From assembly GCF_002443255.2 (NCBI RefSeq), contig NW_019211456.1:28889341-28953340 (forward strand): DNA of 64,000 nucleotides, given 5' to 3'. The stretch's first letter is position 1, and the number at the start of each line of letters is the position of its first letter. The DNA comes from Varroa destructor (taxonomy: Eukaryota > Arthropoda > Arachnida > Mesostigmata > Varroidae). The translations under genes were made by a program, and so were the position numbers. Below are positions 1 through 12,130 of the stretch, piece by piece. A model generated the notes under the pieces. It searched no databases. It had not been told where the DNA came from and saw nothing but the letters and a program-made list of their open reading frames with translations.

Positions 1-2514
1 CGACCTAATCGAACATTGGCAACGGTTAGGACATTCACTGAAACGACCGAGAGGATATCCGTGCACTGAGTGTGAAGGATTGAAGGAGTGAAAACAGTTG
101 GTGAATCGTTGCTGCGAGCAGCTAGCTATTTGACAGCAGCGCGATATATAGATCCGGAGAGTGACAGGGCACACCCCACCGTTTCCTACTCACAAAGGGA
201 CCGTTTTTTCAAGGCCTCTAATGTCGAAATGGATCTTTGAAATTTACTTGCGAGTGATTGTATACGACCAAACGGATGCAAAAGAACAAGAAACGAAAGG
301 AAAGTAGCAACTATATAGTTCCATGATAATGTAATGGTCACGCGTTTGCGTATAAAACTTAGGGACACTTATTAAGTTAGTATAAATTCGAAGGCAAACG
401 TAGACACGCTTCATTTTATGTTGTTGTCAACGGCTAGCATCTGAAACAACGCGCTGTGGTGGTACTGGACTTGGGATTCGAAACATTTAGGCCGGCGTCA
501 TGTGTCAGCGAACTGTGTAATTTTTAAGAGAACATTTTGCCAGCTAAATGAGCATTAACGACAGAGATCATTTTCAGTAAACGCGTACGGTTTTTAGACG
601 TTCATATTGTCCAACACGCCTGATGGGGCATATCTAGAGAGTAACAGGTAAAACAGCGCAGAAAAACACTAACTAAGCAAAGAATAAACTTTACATTTAA
701 ACGAAATCGTCCCCTATGGTCGCACTAGCAAAAACTATTTACTATGGTTTCTTTGCGTTACTTAATAGAAGCTGATATTTGGAACATATATGGAATAATG
801 TACGCATTTTGATTGTATTAAGCCTGAAAAAATGTCCTTACAATAATGTCGTGTGACATTTTACTTTTCACCTGATATTCAATGAGAACCTGTCGTCATC
901 TTATTGATAATATAATGGTAGTATACAATTGGAAGTGTGTTCAAATGGCACTTTTAGTCCCATTAATGGGCCGATCGCCACGCTGCGGACCGGTATAGGA
1001 CCATAGATTTCGAATTGCACGCGTTTTTTTAGTTTCAATATATCGTCAATTTGGCGAAGTATAAAGTAAAAGCCGTTTACTAAATATCCTGCAGTTAAAC
1101 GTTTATTCGTCCTGTATAGACTTAGTCAAAATGTGGGTCTAGTCCTCTTGTCTAGTAGACTCGTCGTATGCGAGACTTTCAAGGAATTGGGTTCTATTTG
1201 TTTAAAAACGAAGGCGCGATTCCGCTAATAACGACATTGCGAAAGCTCGGCACCTGCTTTAATAAAGCTAGTTTTAGTGCTGCTACCGCTACCACATTAA
1301 AAGCGTAAAGTCTATTTCTTAATTTTATAGACGATTTTCATCTTTGGTAGCATACGTGCTATTCTGAGCGTCAGCATCCGCTGATTCCTCCATGAAATTG
1401 CTGGCAGAAACGTTTTCATACTGCTCCTTCATTCATCATCAAATCGACTTCATGCGGTTTAAGCTATGATGCCGACCGATCTAACGCATTTTCATGTTAT
1501 TATGCGTGTTTCTTAAAAAATAAAAACTAACGTAAGTTAGATATCAGCTGACATATCAAATTTTGTCGTTTTTGTAAGGAAAACTAAAAAGTTGTCTACA
1601 AAACTTTTTTAGTTATTTTTGTCCGTGAGAATTTACTTTATTAACGTTAACAAAGTATTTATTTATAATTACGTTTTTTCGGTTTGATGTCAAATGCACG
1701 TCACGACCAATCACGACTATTGCGAGCGTGGAACTATTGCAGTCTAATCGAAGGAATAGACTTCTTACATTCTGCCAAGATATTTGATCGTATTAATGAA
1801 AATATTGCGTAACTGAAACCTGTTTCATAACCCCTTAACCTTGGGATGGTATCCACGAAGAGCGTATATAGGAGTATATGTATCAAATACCGTAAGTTTT
1901 AGTTGTATGAAGAATACATAGGTTCTTCGCCATAGAAAGTTCTTAATCAATTTTAACTTAAAGCGAAAACTTGGCGAAAAGCGAAGTGAAGGATTTTATT
2001 ATCTGATTCACTGCCGCTAGTTATTTTAAATCAAATATTTCAATCAATCAAAAAAACAGAAGACTCCCTTATTAGTTTTGAAGCAATATGTGTCATACAA
2101 TCAAATACCTTTTAAAGTATTTGAAGTACCTTAAGTATCAATCCAGTTTTTTTTTATATATAGTTTAGCATCCAGAACTGACGTAAATCTTGATTCCCTG
2201 AAGATCACCAGTGAAGAACATCCTTTGTCTATTGAACACTGTTAGCCCTTTAAAAGATGTTCTTCGAGTTTCAAAACGCTTTGTATACTCAAAAATAATC
2301 GATCACGCCGAGTGATAATGTAATGTTGCTTATAATTTTTTTCATAAGGGGTAACTAAGGTCGTTGCTAAAAGTTGAGTCATAAAGGTCAAGTTCACTAT
2401 TATGTTGAAAAGCGTTTTCTGGCCGCCAAATGCCCATAGACTCCGTGAGCAAAAAGAACAAGAGTTATAGAAGCACTTTCTAAGAGGACCTTGAAGGTAA
2501 GTCTCGCTGCCGTG
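1..2514. other. AT-rich stretch, no gene seen
   Basis: No open frame with a start codon above 60 codons has protein-like composition here. Short A/T runs and scattered stops in all frames fit intergenic or intronic DNA. No repeat array or RNA gene was recognised. Confidence 0.6.
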
Positions 2515-2638
2515 TTACCAACCGCCATTCAGAAAGTGGCCCGAGGGCTTTGTCCGCCGGTAACTGTCTTCTTGGGCATTACGTCTAAAGACGGCTTGTG
2601 AGTAGGACGTATGGTGGTGCGGATAGGAAAGTATTGTC

Positions 2639-3022
2639 TTAAAGTTGCGTTTTGTTGTCGTAGGACAAAACAGGTTGGCGTTGTAGCCCCTCCCGTCGGC
2701 CTTTATTAATAATGAATGCACCTTTCTCTAATCTGGCGTCCTCTATTACCCTGCAACGCACCGAAAATGAATTGTCGGGCCAAAAGCACAACATTGCGTT
2801 AGTAATAAAGAATTTCTTGGCCATTACGCAATGATTGGTAACCCGAATTGCCTTATTGCAAGCATTTCGGGTCGTATATAGAGTTGCGACATAGAAGTAC
2901 ATTTTCCGCACATATAGTGGTGTGAATCGATTGTCGGTGGGAACTGGTCCTACGGATCTGTTTGTCATAATAATGACATCAAGACATGGGTACTGCTTTG
3001 GGCGGCTGTGGTTGGAGCGCAT
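2639..3022 (-). CDS. Candidate 127-codon open frame, possible decayed transposase
   Basis: This is one of the longest ATG-initiated frames in the window. The start has A at -3 (ACC before ATG), a fair Kozak context. The protein is basic and mixed in composition, with no signal peptide or membrane segment. Around residue 30 it has a D-N-R-F-T stretch, followed about 15 residues later by Y-x-A-T and R-N. This loosely recalls the DN-x-FTS...Y-A-x-GT-x-R-x-NR segment of piggyBac transposases, but the later piggyBac landmarks are not clearly present, so I do not assign it. No splice partners are obvious. It could equally be a chance frame in AT-rich DNA. Confidence 0.2.
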   Translation of the reverse strand: MRSNHSRPKQYPCLDVIIMTNRSVGPVPTDNRFTPLYVRKMYFYVATLYTTRNACNKAIRVTNHCVMAKKFFITNAMLCFWPDNSFSVRCRVIEDARLEKGAFIINKGRREGLQRQPVLSYDNKTQL

Positions 3023-5170
3023 GGTAATTAAAAAAACAATCCTAGCCGTTTTTAAGCACGTCCTTCTTAAGAAGTCTTTATAGGAAAAGCTAAATTGTCG
3101 TACTGAACGAAAATAGAAATAAGCCAGCTAAGGCCGCCAGAGAAGAAACCGCAAGGCTTGCATCTTATAAATTAGCATCCTCTTAGATGAAATAGCTTCA
3201 AACGCATATTTTATGACACATCGATTATCCCCATTGGACTACAGCAAAGTAGAACACTATATGTTATGTATAGCAGGTTTACGACCTGACGTCTTAGCGT
3301 CAACGTAATTAGAAGTTTCAACTTTAATTTTAAGTTTGGCTTTCTCAGAGATAAATTCACGTAAAATTATTCTCAGTGGCTCACCATTTTGCTCGCTCAT
3401 TTTCGCAGCGACCAAATTCTATTCGGTGCCTTCGTTTCCGGCAAACCGAGATACACTTCGTTTTTTTTTACTGGTCGCGCAGAACTTCGGCCCTCCCACA
3501 TGATGTAACACCCTCTCAAGAGAAGTGACAGCGAGTCATTTCCGATCTTAGACGAGCTAGTTAATGCCTAACCTCTGTCACCTAAACTCAAGACCATATA
3601 CATTCTACCTGTAGAAATTCCTAATTCTAACTTTTTGACTGAGCTGAGAGGGAGAAAAGAGCGAAAGCACTCTTATAAAATTACAAGGAAACTCGCTGTC
3701 ATGCATTTTCGCCAGAGGTTCAATGTGAAGTCTCGATTATGCTGAAGATGGTGACAACCGGGCCCTATGGTAGCGCCGTGCATCACATACAGTTGCTATA
3801 AAAAAACACGAAGTATATGTATCCGTCAAATGTACCTGAACAAAAGAAAAATTGCACAGGTGATTGGAAACCCTACAAAGCAGCTGTAGCAAAAGTTTGA
3901 AGCTCTAAACACCCAGTTTAGGAATGCACCTCGTGAAGTCACAGAAGAGAATCTTATGCATGATATAGCATACTTGACAACTACATTTGGTAACTAATGT
4001 CGTGACCTAGCGGTGAGCAAACCCTTATGGCGAACAGAATTGAAGTAAAGCCCGCCAAAGGACAATGATGTGAACGCAGGAAAATGCAGTACCTGGGAAC
4101 GCAGCTGCAAAAAATGAAAATTGAAAAAATCTCATCTGACTTCACTGTCAGAAGCGAAAATGCCCCAGCAGAAAAAGTAAGTCTTCTGTTTAAAATGTCA
4201 GTATATGAAACGCATTCCGATTTAATAAAAATGGCATGCGGACGTATTGCTTGTTTAGAAATGTCGGTCAGCGGGACCACTAATCACAGTTCATAAACAA
4301 AAAGTTTATAATCGATGACTGTCCGGCCTTTTCCGTTTCACGTAGGCATTTGATGACAAGAATGCTAAAATTCGAGAAAAACCCGTATCTTACGGTTGAA
4401 GAACGAAGAGTTCTTCGACTAAGAAGAACGAACAAGTTCCAACAGCGACTGCGTTATACACTGATATCGATACAGTTACTCCACGGGAGGTTGCAGCTCA
4501 TGGAAGAGTACAACGCTTGATTACAGATGTGGGCTTTCAATAGGAGAACATTGTTACACGAACCTCATACCTATGAAGCTTCACATCGCTAAAAACTATA
4601 TTTATCTCGCAGACCGATTCCTTAGGCAGGATTTTATAGGTTCCTGATGCAGCTTCAAAGTTAAGGTTGGATTATGAGGCTGGAAACATCAGAACTCCAG
4701 GAAACCTCTGCATTGGATATTGAATACGATTGTTATACGAATAAGCTGGCCGAAATTAACGGTAACTTTGTGTCGGATCCTGATAGCGAACGCATGCGTT
4801 CCTCTCTAGGAAACATAACGTTTAGCAGTTTTGTCTGTAACACAAATGTATGAACTGCGATACAGACAGATCTTAATTCTAACAACGAACTTTACCGGAT
4901 TAGTAGCGAACGATGCTGAGTTCCGACGTTTCGTATCATCCAATCCCATAAAATGGCTGCTAATTATGCTAAATGTACACATTTGCTGCCTATATTTCTT
5001 CTTATTCTAAAACCACTAACCAAAGTCGTGATTTTATTGTTGACTGGATGGCACCTACAACTGCATCGTTCACTTGCGGATTCCCAAAGGAAAGCCTAAG
5101 TATTCGCTTATTCTAATGTTCCTATATACGTTCAGTACACATTCGCGTTTGCGTATGCATTGCTTCGAAG
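3023..5170. other. Mostly non-coding; small open frames only
   Basis: Contains short frames, for example a 70-codon plus-strand frame at 4084-4296 and a 59-codon ATG frame starting at 4674. Neither has a recognisable domain or good splice context. Nothing firmer can be said. Confidence 0.45.
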
Positions 5171-5275
5171 GCGCTAGTCTCTGCAGTATGGAACATGACC
5201 ATCTAGCTGGCGTGGTTTGACGCCAGCGGTGGCCGCCTCCGCCGCAGCCAAACGAGGGCGCACTCGAGTACTCAC

Positions 5276-5365
5276 CCATGCGTGCAAAGGGCTACTACGA
5301 ATATTCATGTCCGAGGTGCTACCATCATCTAGCATGTGGAATGAGGGTTGGCTGAGAAGTTCCAT
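5276..5365 (-). CDS. Candidate first coding exon (30 codons) ending in a GTGAGT donor
   Basis: Read on the minus strand, an in-frame TGA lies four codons upstream of an ATG. The frame then stays open for exactly 30 codons and meets TGG/GTGAGTA, a near-perfect 5' splice site, at 5275-5274. The peptide begins M-E-L-L-S and is serine- and aspartate-rich. The surrounding 5180-5620 island is clearly GC-richer than its flanks, as expected for an exon or promoter region. The ATG context is weak (T at -3). The M-E-L-L-S start resembles vertebrate MyoD, but nothing after it does, so I do not name it. A 109-codon minus-strand frame (5477-5806) lies just upstream and may be leader sequence or chance. 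Confidence 0.25.
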
Positions 5366-5819
5366 CCAACGAGATCAGCTTCCTACGCCAGAGGCAGCAT
5401 CGCTCGTCGAAGGAACCGATGAGCGCTCGGCCCCACACCTCTGTCGTTTGTGTTTGCCCCTTATGTACCGTCGTTACTACGCGGTTTCGTATCCGGGAGT
5501 CTCGGCAATTACGATCGTTACCAAAGCGGGCTGCTGCTCGTATCCGAAAAGCAGCAGGATAATGACATTAGTCTCTCTATACCAATGAACTAAACTGCGC
5601 TGACTACGGCTTGTCTGTGACGTTCGTCCCTGAGGGCAAACTTTTACGGGGTTGACGCCATCAACGACATTGGATGTTTCGATACCTAGTGTAGAAAACC
5701 TGATAGAAGGTTTCCACATAATCACAAGTATAGTGAAAACTGAAATGTCTGTTATGTGAAGTAGTCCTGTAGAATAACCGTAAGATCCTACACATACACT
5801 ACACACCTATAGCATTTTC

Positions 5820-7240
5820 TTCCACATAGTATTCAACTTAACAGATGTGCTTAAACGACCTGCCTTGATTCTTCAACGGCTCAAGGCAGTATCAATTAGA
5901 AAATAGGTAATTCGCTAAAAAAAAGTAGCAGCCCCGCGGAACTAAAAGTCAAATAATGGTATATATATGGGTAAAAAGCTATGCACTTATGGCAATCTTT
6001 ATGGACAATTAAATCAATAGGTAATTGATAATACTCATTCTCATTCATACGTTTATGAATTTCCATTGACTCAACTCGTTTGTGTAGAATCTTTGATAAA
6101 ACCATAAAATGTAGATCATACCCTTTCATTTTTTTCTTCTAACACACCCCTTGTTAATACTGAAATGTGAATTTGTATATCTCATACTTTATTTGTATGT
6201 AGGCAACGCGATCAGTTTATCTGAATTTTTGGTGATCCCTAACTAATAAGCAGAACGAATTTAACTTTAACTAAGAACATCCTGAACTTGCAGAATATGC
6301 TGTTATTGAGCAAAATTAAGGGTTATTTTACCAACATTCAGTACCTCAAACTTTAGAAAAAATAACCGTGTCGTTAATTCAGTTATTGCAATAGAGTGCA
6401 AATTGCCTTCGGTAGCACACAGCTGGATTAAGTTGATCATTTTTAAACGCATGAATCACTTTAGCGGCCACTAATTCCTTGAGGCCTAAAGATCTTGAAA
6501 TCGCCTTTGGAGACCTATTAAGGCTCTAGTTAGATATAGGGGTATACCACGCACCGCCTTGAACAATAGTTAGAGGCGTGAGATAATGACTGTGCGTGCC
6601 GAAAGAAGCAAAGCATAATTCCCTTCATCAGAATTCTGAGTGAGAACGTCGCTGGTGAGCCAGAGACGCTTTGGCAAAACCGTTCTCGAGTACGGCATCA
6701 GCCAATCTACAAAATGATGGAAGTCTAAAGTTAAGAGCTAGTCGCTAAGTGGAATAGGTATTTCACCAGAATCCTCAGCATATTAGTCCGAAGGTGTGCC
6801 AATGGATCGACGAGGCCAACCTAGTTCGAGTAGACCTTAAAACATTATGTTGTAGGCCTGTTTGTGAGCTAACAGCAAGCTAATAAATTGTAGGCGTACA
6901 GCATAAGCCGCACAATATATGCTCTAGCGAATTGTCTCAAATCTTTGTGTGTACATGCACGCTTTAGGTAGTCTTTAAGGATACGTAGCGTCTTCGACCT
7001 GCGATAATGCAGGTTCAATACGCATACGAGGCGTAGTGTGACTTTTCTTAGACCATCCTGAGACTCTGTATGTTTAGGTATCGCTATGCAGACCTCTATT
7101 TTGTTCCTTCAACGCTAGCAACATGAATCGATACGCTGTGATATACTATCAGCTTCTCTATATATGATAACTGACCCAATTTACGCGAAAATTTCTCTAT
7201 TAAGACTTTTGCTAGTTTGCTTTATTTTATTACAAAACTG
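5820..7240. other. AT-rich stretch, no gene seen
   Basis: Only short frames and no splice-bounded open block were noticed. It reads as intergenic or intronic DNA. Confidence 0.55.
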
Positions 7241-7598
7241 TAAAACAGTTATTTAGATAATTTTCTTGGAAAATGTTTGCCATAAGCCACGCTAGCCGAA
7301 TCGTCTAAATAGTTTAGATTAATTTTATAGATAATATAAAACACAACAATATAATGCGATTTCGTAAATGAGAAGAACGGTTGATTCAGTGTGCGTTTGG
7401 GTTCGTATAAGACAAGGTGCTGATTTATAGCTAACACTAATGATAGCAATAGCAATATATTTGGATATTTGTCTTCAGCGGCTGGGAACCGCCAAGAGAT
7501 GCTGTCTTGGAGTATCAGTTCAGCAATCACGGACTCGTACTATTGCTGCAAATAAGATAGCCGGTGGACGTCACTGCTGTTAAAAGTGGTCAGACAGA

Positions 7599-7817
7599 AT
7601 GATCAGGTGGCCGTTAGCAACTAGAAACAATCAATGGACGACGTTGCTAGACCACATTCGAGTAGGTCTTTCCATCGAAGGACAGGTTATGCAACGGCTG
7701 ATTAGGCATTGTTTCTGCGAGCCTTCACCGTCAGGCGAAGGAGCTGCGCAAATGTTACGAGGTAAACTCTATCTGTGCACACGAAGGTATTTCTTTAGTG
7801 TCCTAATTGTGGAATAG
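7599..7817 (+). CDS. Candidate 72-codon open frame
   Basis: The frame opens at an ATG with A at -3 and runs 72 codons to TAG. The predicted peptide is basic, with several Trp, Arg and Cys and an S-P-S-G-E-G turn near residue 45. There is no signal peptide or known domain. Base composition is somewhat GC-richer than the flanks. No donor or acceptor is needed to explain it, but it is short enough to be chance. A 93-codon antisense-strand frame at 7249-7530 starts from GTG and is not supported. Confidence 0.15.
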   Translation: MIRWPLATRNNQWTTLLDHIRVGLSIEGQVMQRLIRHCFCEPSPSGEGAAQMLRGKLYLCTRRYFFSVLIVE

Positions 7818-9800
7818 ATGCTGGCGGTATTATCGGATTCATTGTTAGCTGGTATCTGCATGCGATCCACGCAAGTAGGAGTGAACAACGTCTCCCGCAC
7901 AAAGAACGTCGCCTCTCTGAAGGTTTGTTCCGTCGGGGTTACGAAATTATTCGTTGTTTATTAATCATAGGCATGTATAAGGGGACTAACTCTGTAAGAA
8001 TTAGTTGATTGATTGACAGTGTGTCTTTTTTGTGAGTTTTCTTAATAGGCTGAGCGTATCGATAATATGAGGCAAGACACTTATTACTGCTTTGTTTAAC
8101 TACGCCAATGATTCACTTCACGTGTTTGTATTCTTATTACTCGGTTCTCCATGCAAGAAAAGCTTTGGTAAGGATGCTTCATCAAGCTGTTGATTGTTCA
8201 CCCAGATACGACCTAACGTTCTGCTCTACATCACGACGAAACGACACTGTAAGGCGGCGAACCTGTACGTACGCCCCGCAGAAACGTTAATACAACGTTA
8301 AGCTAAATGATGGTAATGCTTCAAAGGGTAACACGGTTAGAGTGAAGTAAGGGGGTACAAAGACGTGTAGCCGTAAGGTGGCGGCCAAAATGACGTGCCG
8401 TTCTGGGTTTGGGGAGGTCTCTTCAACTTTACTTCTTAGCAGTGCGGTTCTTTTCATACTGCACTCCACCCTCGATCGAAAAAAGTGAGGTCTTTGTGTC
8501 GTTCTTTGTGTTATGTCCTCAAAAACCTGCACCTCGGTTTCTCTCCCTTTTTTTTTTTGTACGTGATCGCATCATTCGTGTACTCAATTATGAGCCATTC
8601 GCAATCACCACGAACAATTTAACCGCATTGAATATGTGTAGCCGCTAGCAAGAAGGCTTATACGCGAAACCGTGTGTTTAAGACTAGGAAATAATGCCAC
8701 AAGAACTGTGGTCCTCCGCTCTCTACCTTGTCACATCTGACCTTTACACACAACGTACGAACAGATACATAGAAAGCAGATCCTTTTTTAGAGACCTCAT
8801 TACATATATGCTGATATGTCTCACATATAAAACTTTGACAAACCCTTCGCTATTAGCTAGATTTTGTACATACGTATATACCATTAACTGCTCCTTCTAA
8901 CTAATTTAAACGCTTGTTTTCATTCTGGTTCTCTTATCTAAAAAGATAGCAACCCTAAATTGTCGTTCGCCCCCAGCGGATTCATTTTTAGCTTCTAGTG
9001 CCCTTAGTATAAAAATATTCAAGCGCTCTGTTAAATCCTGTGCAGCACTGAATATAATGGCAATATGTTCGCACTGGTGGTGTACGCATACGATTTAAAC
9101 TATTTGGAATCAATTATAGTTACAACATTCTTTTACGCATAAGTTACTGGCATCATCTCAGCCGCATCGATAGTTGTAATATACATATAACATAAAGGAT
9201 AGATCTAGTAAGGTCAACAAGATCGCGCTACAAGCTTAATGCTAACTTGTTGTTGAATTTGTAGACTGTTAGCAACAAGTTAACGATCGATTTCGATTAA
9301 CTTAGAATATGCATATCCTAAGCATCACGTAAACGGTGTGAGAATATCGATCTTGCCAAACAGTATGTGATGGAAATAAGACAACATTACTCTTACTTAT
9401 AAAAGTTTACATTAAGATATTCAAGTCTTTCGAAAATCTTATTGTTTCAAAGCATATCTATGTTTATGCTTAACTTGCAGACGAAAACATTCCACTGCCA
9501 AATATAATTATAAACCAATTTATTGGTTACTAAAACAGACAAAATAGTATGTTTATATTACAGACCCGTGAAGAGCATTGTCATTTCGTCTCCAGTAGAA
9601 TGCTTGGTAAGTATATTTTTGATTCATGATAAGCATATATTTAATAATACGCATCGTGTCGGCCGCACACCAAACGTTTAGATCAATTTTCGTTTTTCTA
9701 CTTATCGTTATCGTTGTCGGTAGTAGCATCGGTAGCACCGGACGAATCATTTTCAACGCTATTTCAGCGATTCGCGCATAGATGGCGGACGATATACTGC
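7818..9800. other. No supported gene
   Basis: Several overlapping 60-80 codon frames on both strands (8108-8900) look like mutual shadows. The stretch is AT-rich apart from 8200-8500. Nothing recognisable was seen. Confidence 0.45.
9243..9282. repeat. Short inverted repeat, 10-bp arms
   Basis: TAACTTGTTG at 9243-9252 is followed after 20 bases by its exact reverse complement CAACAAGTTA at 9273-9282. The spacer and flanks do not extend the pairing. It may be a minor hairpin or chance. Confidence 0.4.
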
Positions 9801-10508
9801 TACTGATTTGCATTAAATGCAGTTAAAACCGCTCGCTTAGCCGATAGCCGCGTTAACCAGCCTGTTGCCACTATCACCATCACTGACGCTTCTGTTGCGA
9901 CTGTCGACGGGGTGTTGAGATCATCGCTAACCTGAAAGCTACATACCAGGGGGCCGCTGTTGCATCTCCTAATCCCCCTCGACCTCTGTTTCACTGCCAG
10001 CTGGCTCGTATTTTATGTTCCGCCTCTATGTATCGCTTCACCCTCTGCTTACTTTACCTCCCCTCTATGTTTCGTTCTGTGCACAGCCATTATATGCTTT
10101 TTTCTGCCCCCCTTTTCGCTGCCTTCCCTGTTTTTCTGCTGCTGATTTCTCCTAAAAATTAAATCTACGCTAACACTTTCTTTACTTTTTCTTAGACACA
10201 CGTTACTTCTAGGTCCTGTTCCCTGTCTGCCTCGTCATGTAGAGAAGCTCGTCTCGTCCCATCTCCTTCAATGCTGCCGTTATACCATCTGCCGCGGCTA
10301 CAAAGCCCCGCGAGTCTGCCAGCCGGCTCCCCTCTGTAAGCCTCTTCGATATGTTAAAGCGACCCAAGTCCGAGCAAGATATTTCCGAGCGCCCATTTTC
10401 TCTCACAAATGTTGTTTACAGGCATTTTCACATTTCAGACTCTTGTCTGTCCGTGTAGCTGTCTTGGCCACATCTTCCATATATCCTATATTATGCACAT
10501 GCTCAGAA

Positions 10509-10856
10509 CTAATGAAAGGGACGCCTCTGTTGTCGTTTATGGTCACTGCTTGCTACTGCCTCTATATCACTGAATATGGGTTCGAGGCATCTCACAAATT
10601 CCCATATTTGGGTTTCCGGCATCCGCCGACACAGCGTAGTTGCCAGCATTGTATCGCAAAACTGCTTTTCACCCGCCCAGTCGTTCACGCTGAGTTTTCC
10701 TTTATTCGCCGCCAATCTGGATAAATTAAGCGGATAGAGCTGCCCATATGTGCCGAATTTAACAGCTTCACGGCCGCCCTTCTTAGAGCTTAGATTCCAG
10801 GCTGGTAGACATAAGCGAGAGATACGAAGGGATTGCGCAGTACCGTGAAAGCGTCT
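10509..10856 (-). CDS. Candidate coding block, about 115 open codons, no start seen
   Basis: On the minus strand one frame is open from 10856 to a TAG at 10509. The peptide has balanced composition with repeated K-K-G-G, W-A-G-E-K and Cys residues, and no domain I recognise. Beyond the stop, two further stops follow in 30 bases, but the same frame then opens again for 66 codons at 10406-10209. That pattern fits either two exons or a decayed gene. There is no ATG at the head, so it would have to be an internal exon. The opposite strand is also open across 10146-10724, which weakens the case. Confidence 0.2.
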   Translation of the reverse strand, partial: RRFHGTAQSLRISRLCLPAWNLSSKKGGREAVKFGTYGQLYPLNLSRLAANKGKLSVNDWAGEKQFCDTMLATTLCRRMPETQIWEFVRCLEPIFSDIEAVASSDHKRQQRRPFH

Positions 10857-11674
10857 TCAACCAGAGGGCATAGAAGCGAGCAGAAAAAAGAACAGCTAAC
10901 TGGTGACAAACTCACCTTTCTTCTACTGCTTTTAGTCCCATTGTAAGGAGCGGTCATTAAAAACTGCCAAAAGTAAAGGCTGTGATGAATGGCCAGACGT
11001 AAAAGCAAGTAAAGGTTTTTGCACGCGCAATTTTCCCTCAATCTTAGATTAATGAGCAAATTGTTCGATTACCTTCATTACGGGGCATTATTTATTAAGA
11101 CAAGCCAAAGTACCTTAGGGACGTTAATACCCCCAGCACAAGTTGAAGCTTTGCCATTGTTTTCGATACATACAACTTAGTGGTATGCGTTATAGGATAA
11201 GTATTGAATTGTGATAGCTTCAAGCCTAATTTGTGCCTACCAGGTTGGGTCAACTTCCGTTCAGTGTGACCAGCAAAGAAAAAGCTTTAATATTAAGAGA
11301 ATGGTTTGTGATAACATATTTATGATAACACCTCAGGGGAAACTTCGAACTCGTAACACAGTCTATGATCTGTGACAGTTCAGAACGAACATCATACGTA
11401 TATATTGCACTAAAAGTTAGATTTAACTAGAGAGACGCTGACTAAGCGCACCGTAAATGATCATATTGTAACGCATCTGCCTGTCTATATCGTCCTTTAC
11501 AATCAGCAAACAAAATAGCTTTCCTTACAGTGATAGTTACAGCAGCGGTAGCACGAATTGCATGTCAAATTAATGGGTAGCAACAGGCTGCCTTTTTGCG
11601 CCAGCTGCTGCCTTCCGGTCGCATAGCCGCAAGCCTCACTTCAGGCACGAACAGCGGCGGCAGCCACGGAGCCC

Positions 11675-12085
11675 TTGGAAATCCTGATCAGTGTTCCATC
11701 TTATCGTCTGCTGCGTTCGTTTACTGACTGGCTGGTGTGTCCTTCGTCTCCTGGCCATGTTGATATCTATGTTCCTCGATGTTGTTTCGCTTGTCTCCCC
11801 AACAGCTACTCAGACGCTGCTATAATGATAGCTTCACTTGCTATTCGGTTCCTCGATATTGCCCATGCGGCGCTCCCTCGACGATTTTTTTTTCGTGGCT
11901 ATGCTGCTAGTCCTGTTGCAGCCGTTGTTCTTCTGCTCTTAGACGCAAACCAATACCGCCTCTTCCCGACTTCTTCTTCGCTGATCACGATTGTCCTGAA
12001 TGATAATGGACGACGCTTCCCAGGTAGACAAGTAACGGGCGCGTGGAGGCGACCGTTTCTGGCAACAGTAACCGAAGTAATGTAA
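11675..12085 (+). CDS. Candidate exon with good upstream acceptor, pyrimidine-rich
   Basis: A plus-strand frame is open for 136 codons. Inside it, a pyrimidine tract ending in CCCCAACAG (near 11804) is a strong 3' splice site, and a CCCAG/GTAGAC donor lies near 12022. An internal exon of about 217 bases is therefore possible. The peptide is hydrophobic, which is what a pyrimidine-rich strand gives by chance because stop codons are purine-rich. No family is recognised. Confidence 0.15.
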   Translation: MEILISVPSYRLLRSFTDWLVCPSSPGHVDIYVPRCCFACLPNSYSDAAIMIASLAIRFLDIAHAALPRRFFFRGYAASPVAAVVLLLLDANQYRLFPTSSSLITIVLNDNGRRFPGRQVTGAWRRPFLATVTEVM

Positions 12086-12099
12086 ACGTAAACGTAAAC
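12082..12099. promoter_or_regulatory. Three tandem GTAAAC units (forkhead-like core)
   Basis: The hexamer GTAAAC occurs three times head to tail. GTAAACA is the known core of forkhead/FOXO sites; the repeats here are followed by G rather than A, so the match is partial. It sits between two GC-rich open blocks. Confidence 0.25.
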
Positions 12100-12130
12100 G
12101 AGACGTGGTTGAAGACAAGTTCGCTCGACT

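Noticed and set aside
860..900. S-P-D-I phrase suggesting a mariner third-Asp region
   Set aside because: Only four residues match and neighbouring translation does not follow the family.
5276..5365. M-E-L-L-S start as in MyoD
   Set aside because: Similarity ends after five residues and no basic helix-loop-helix follows.
5217..5588. 123-codon plus-strand frame
   Set aside because: No ATG at the head, and the minus strand over the same bases has the better start and donor.
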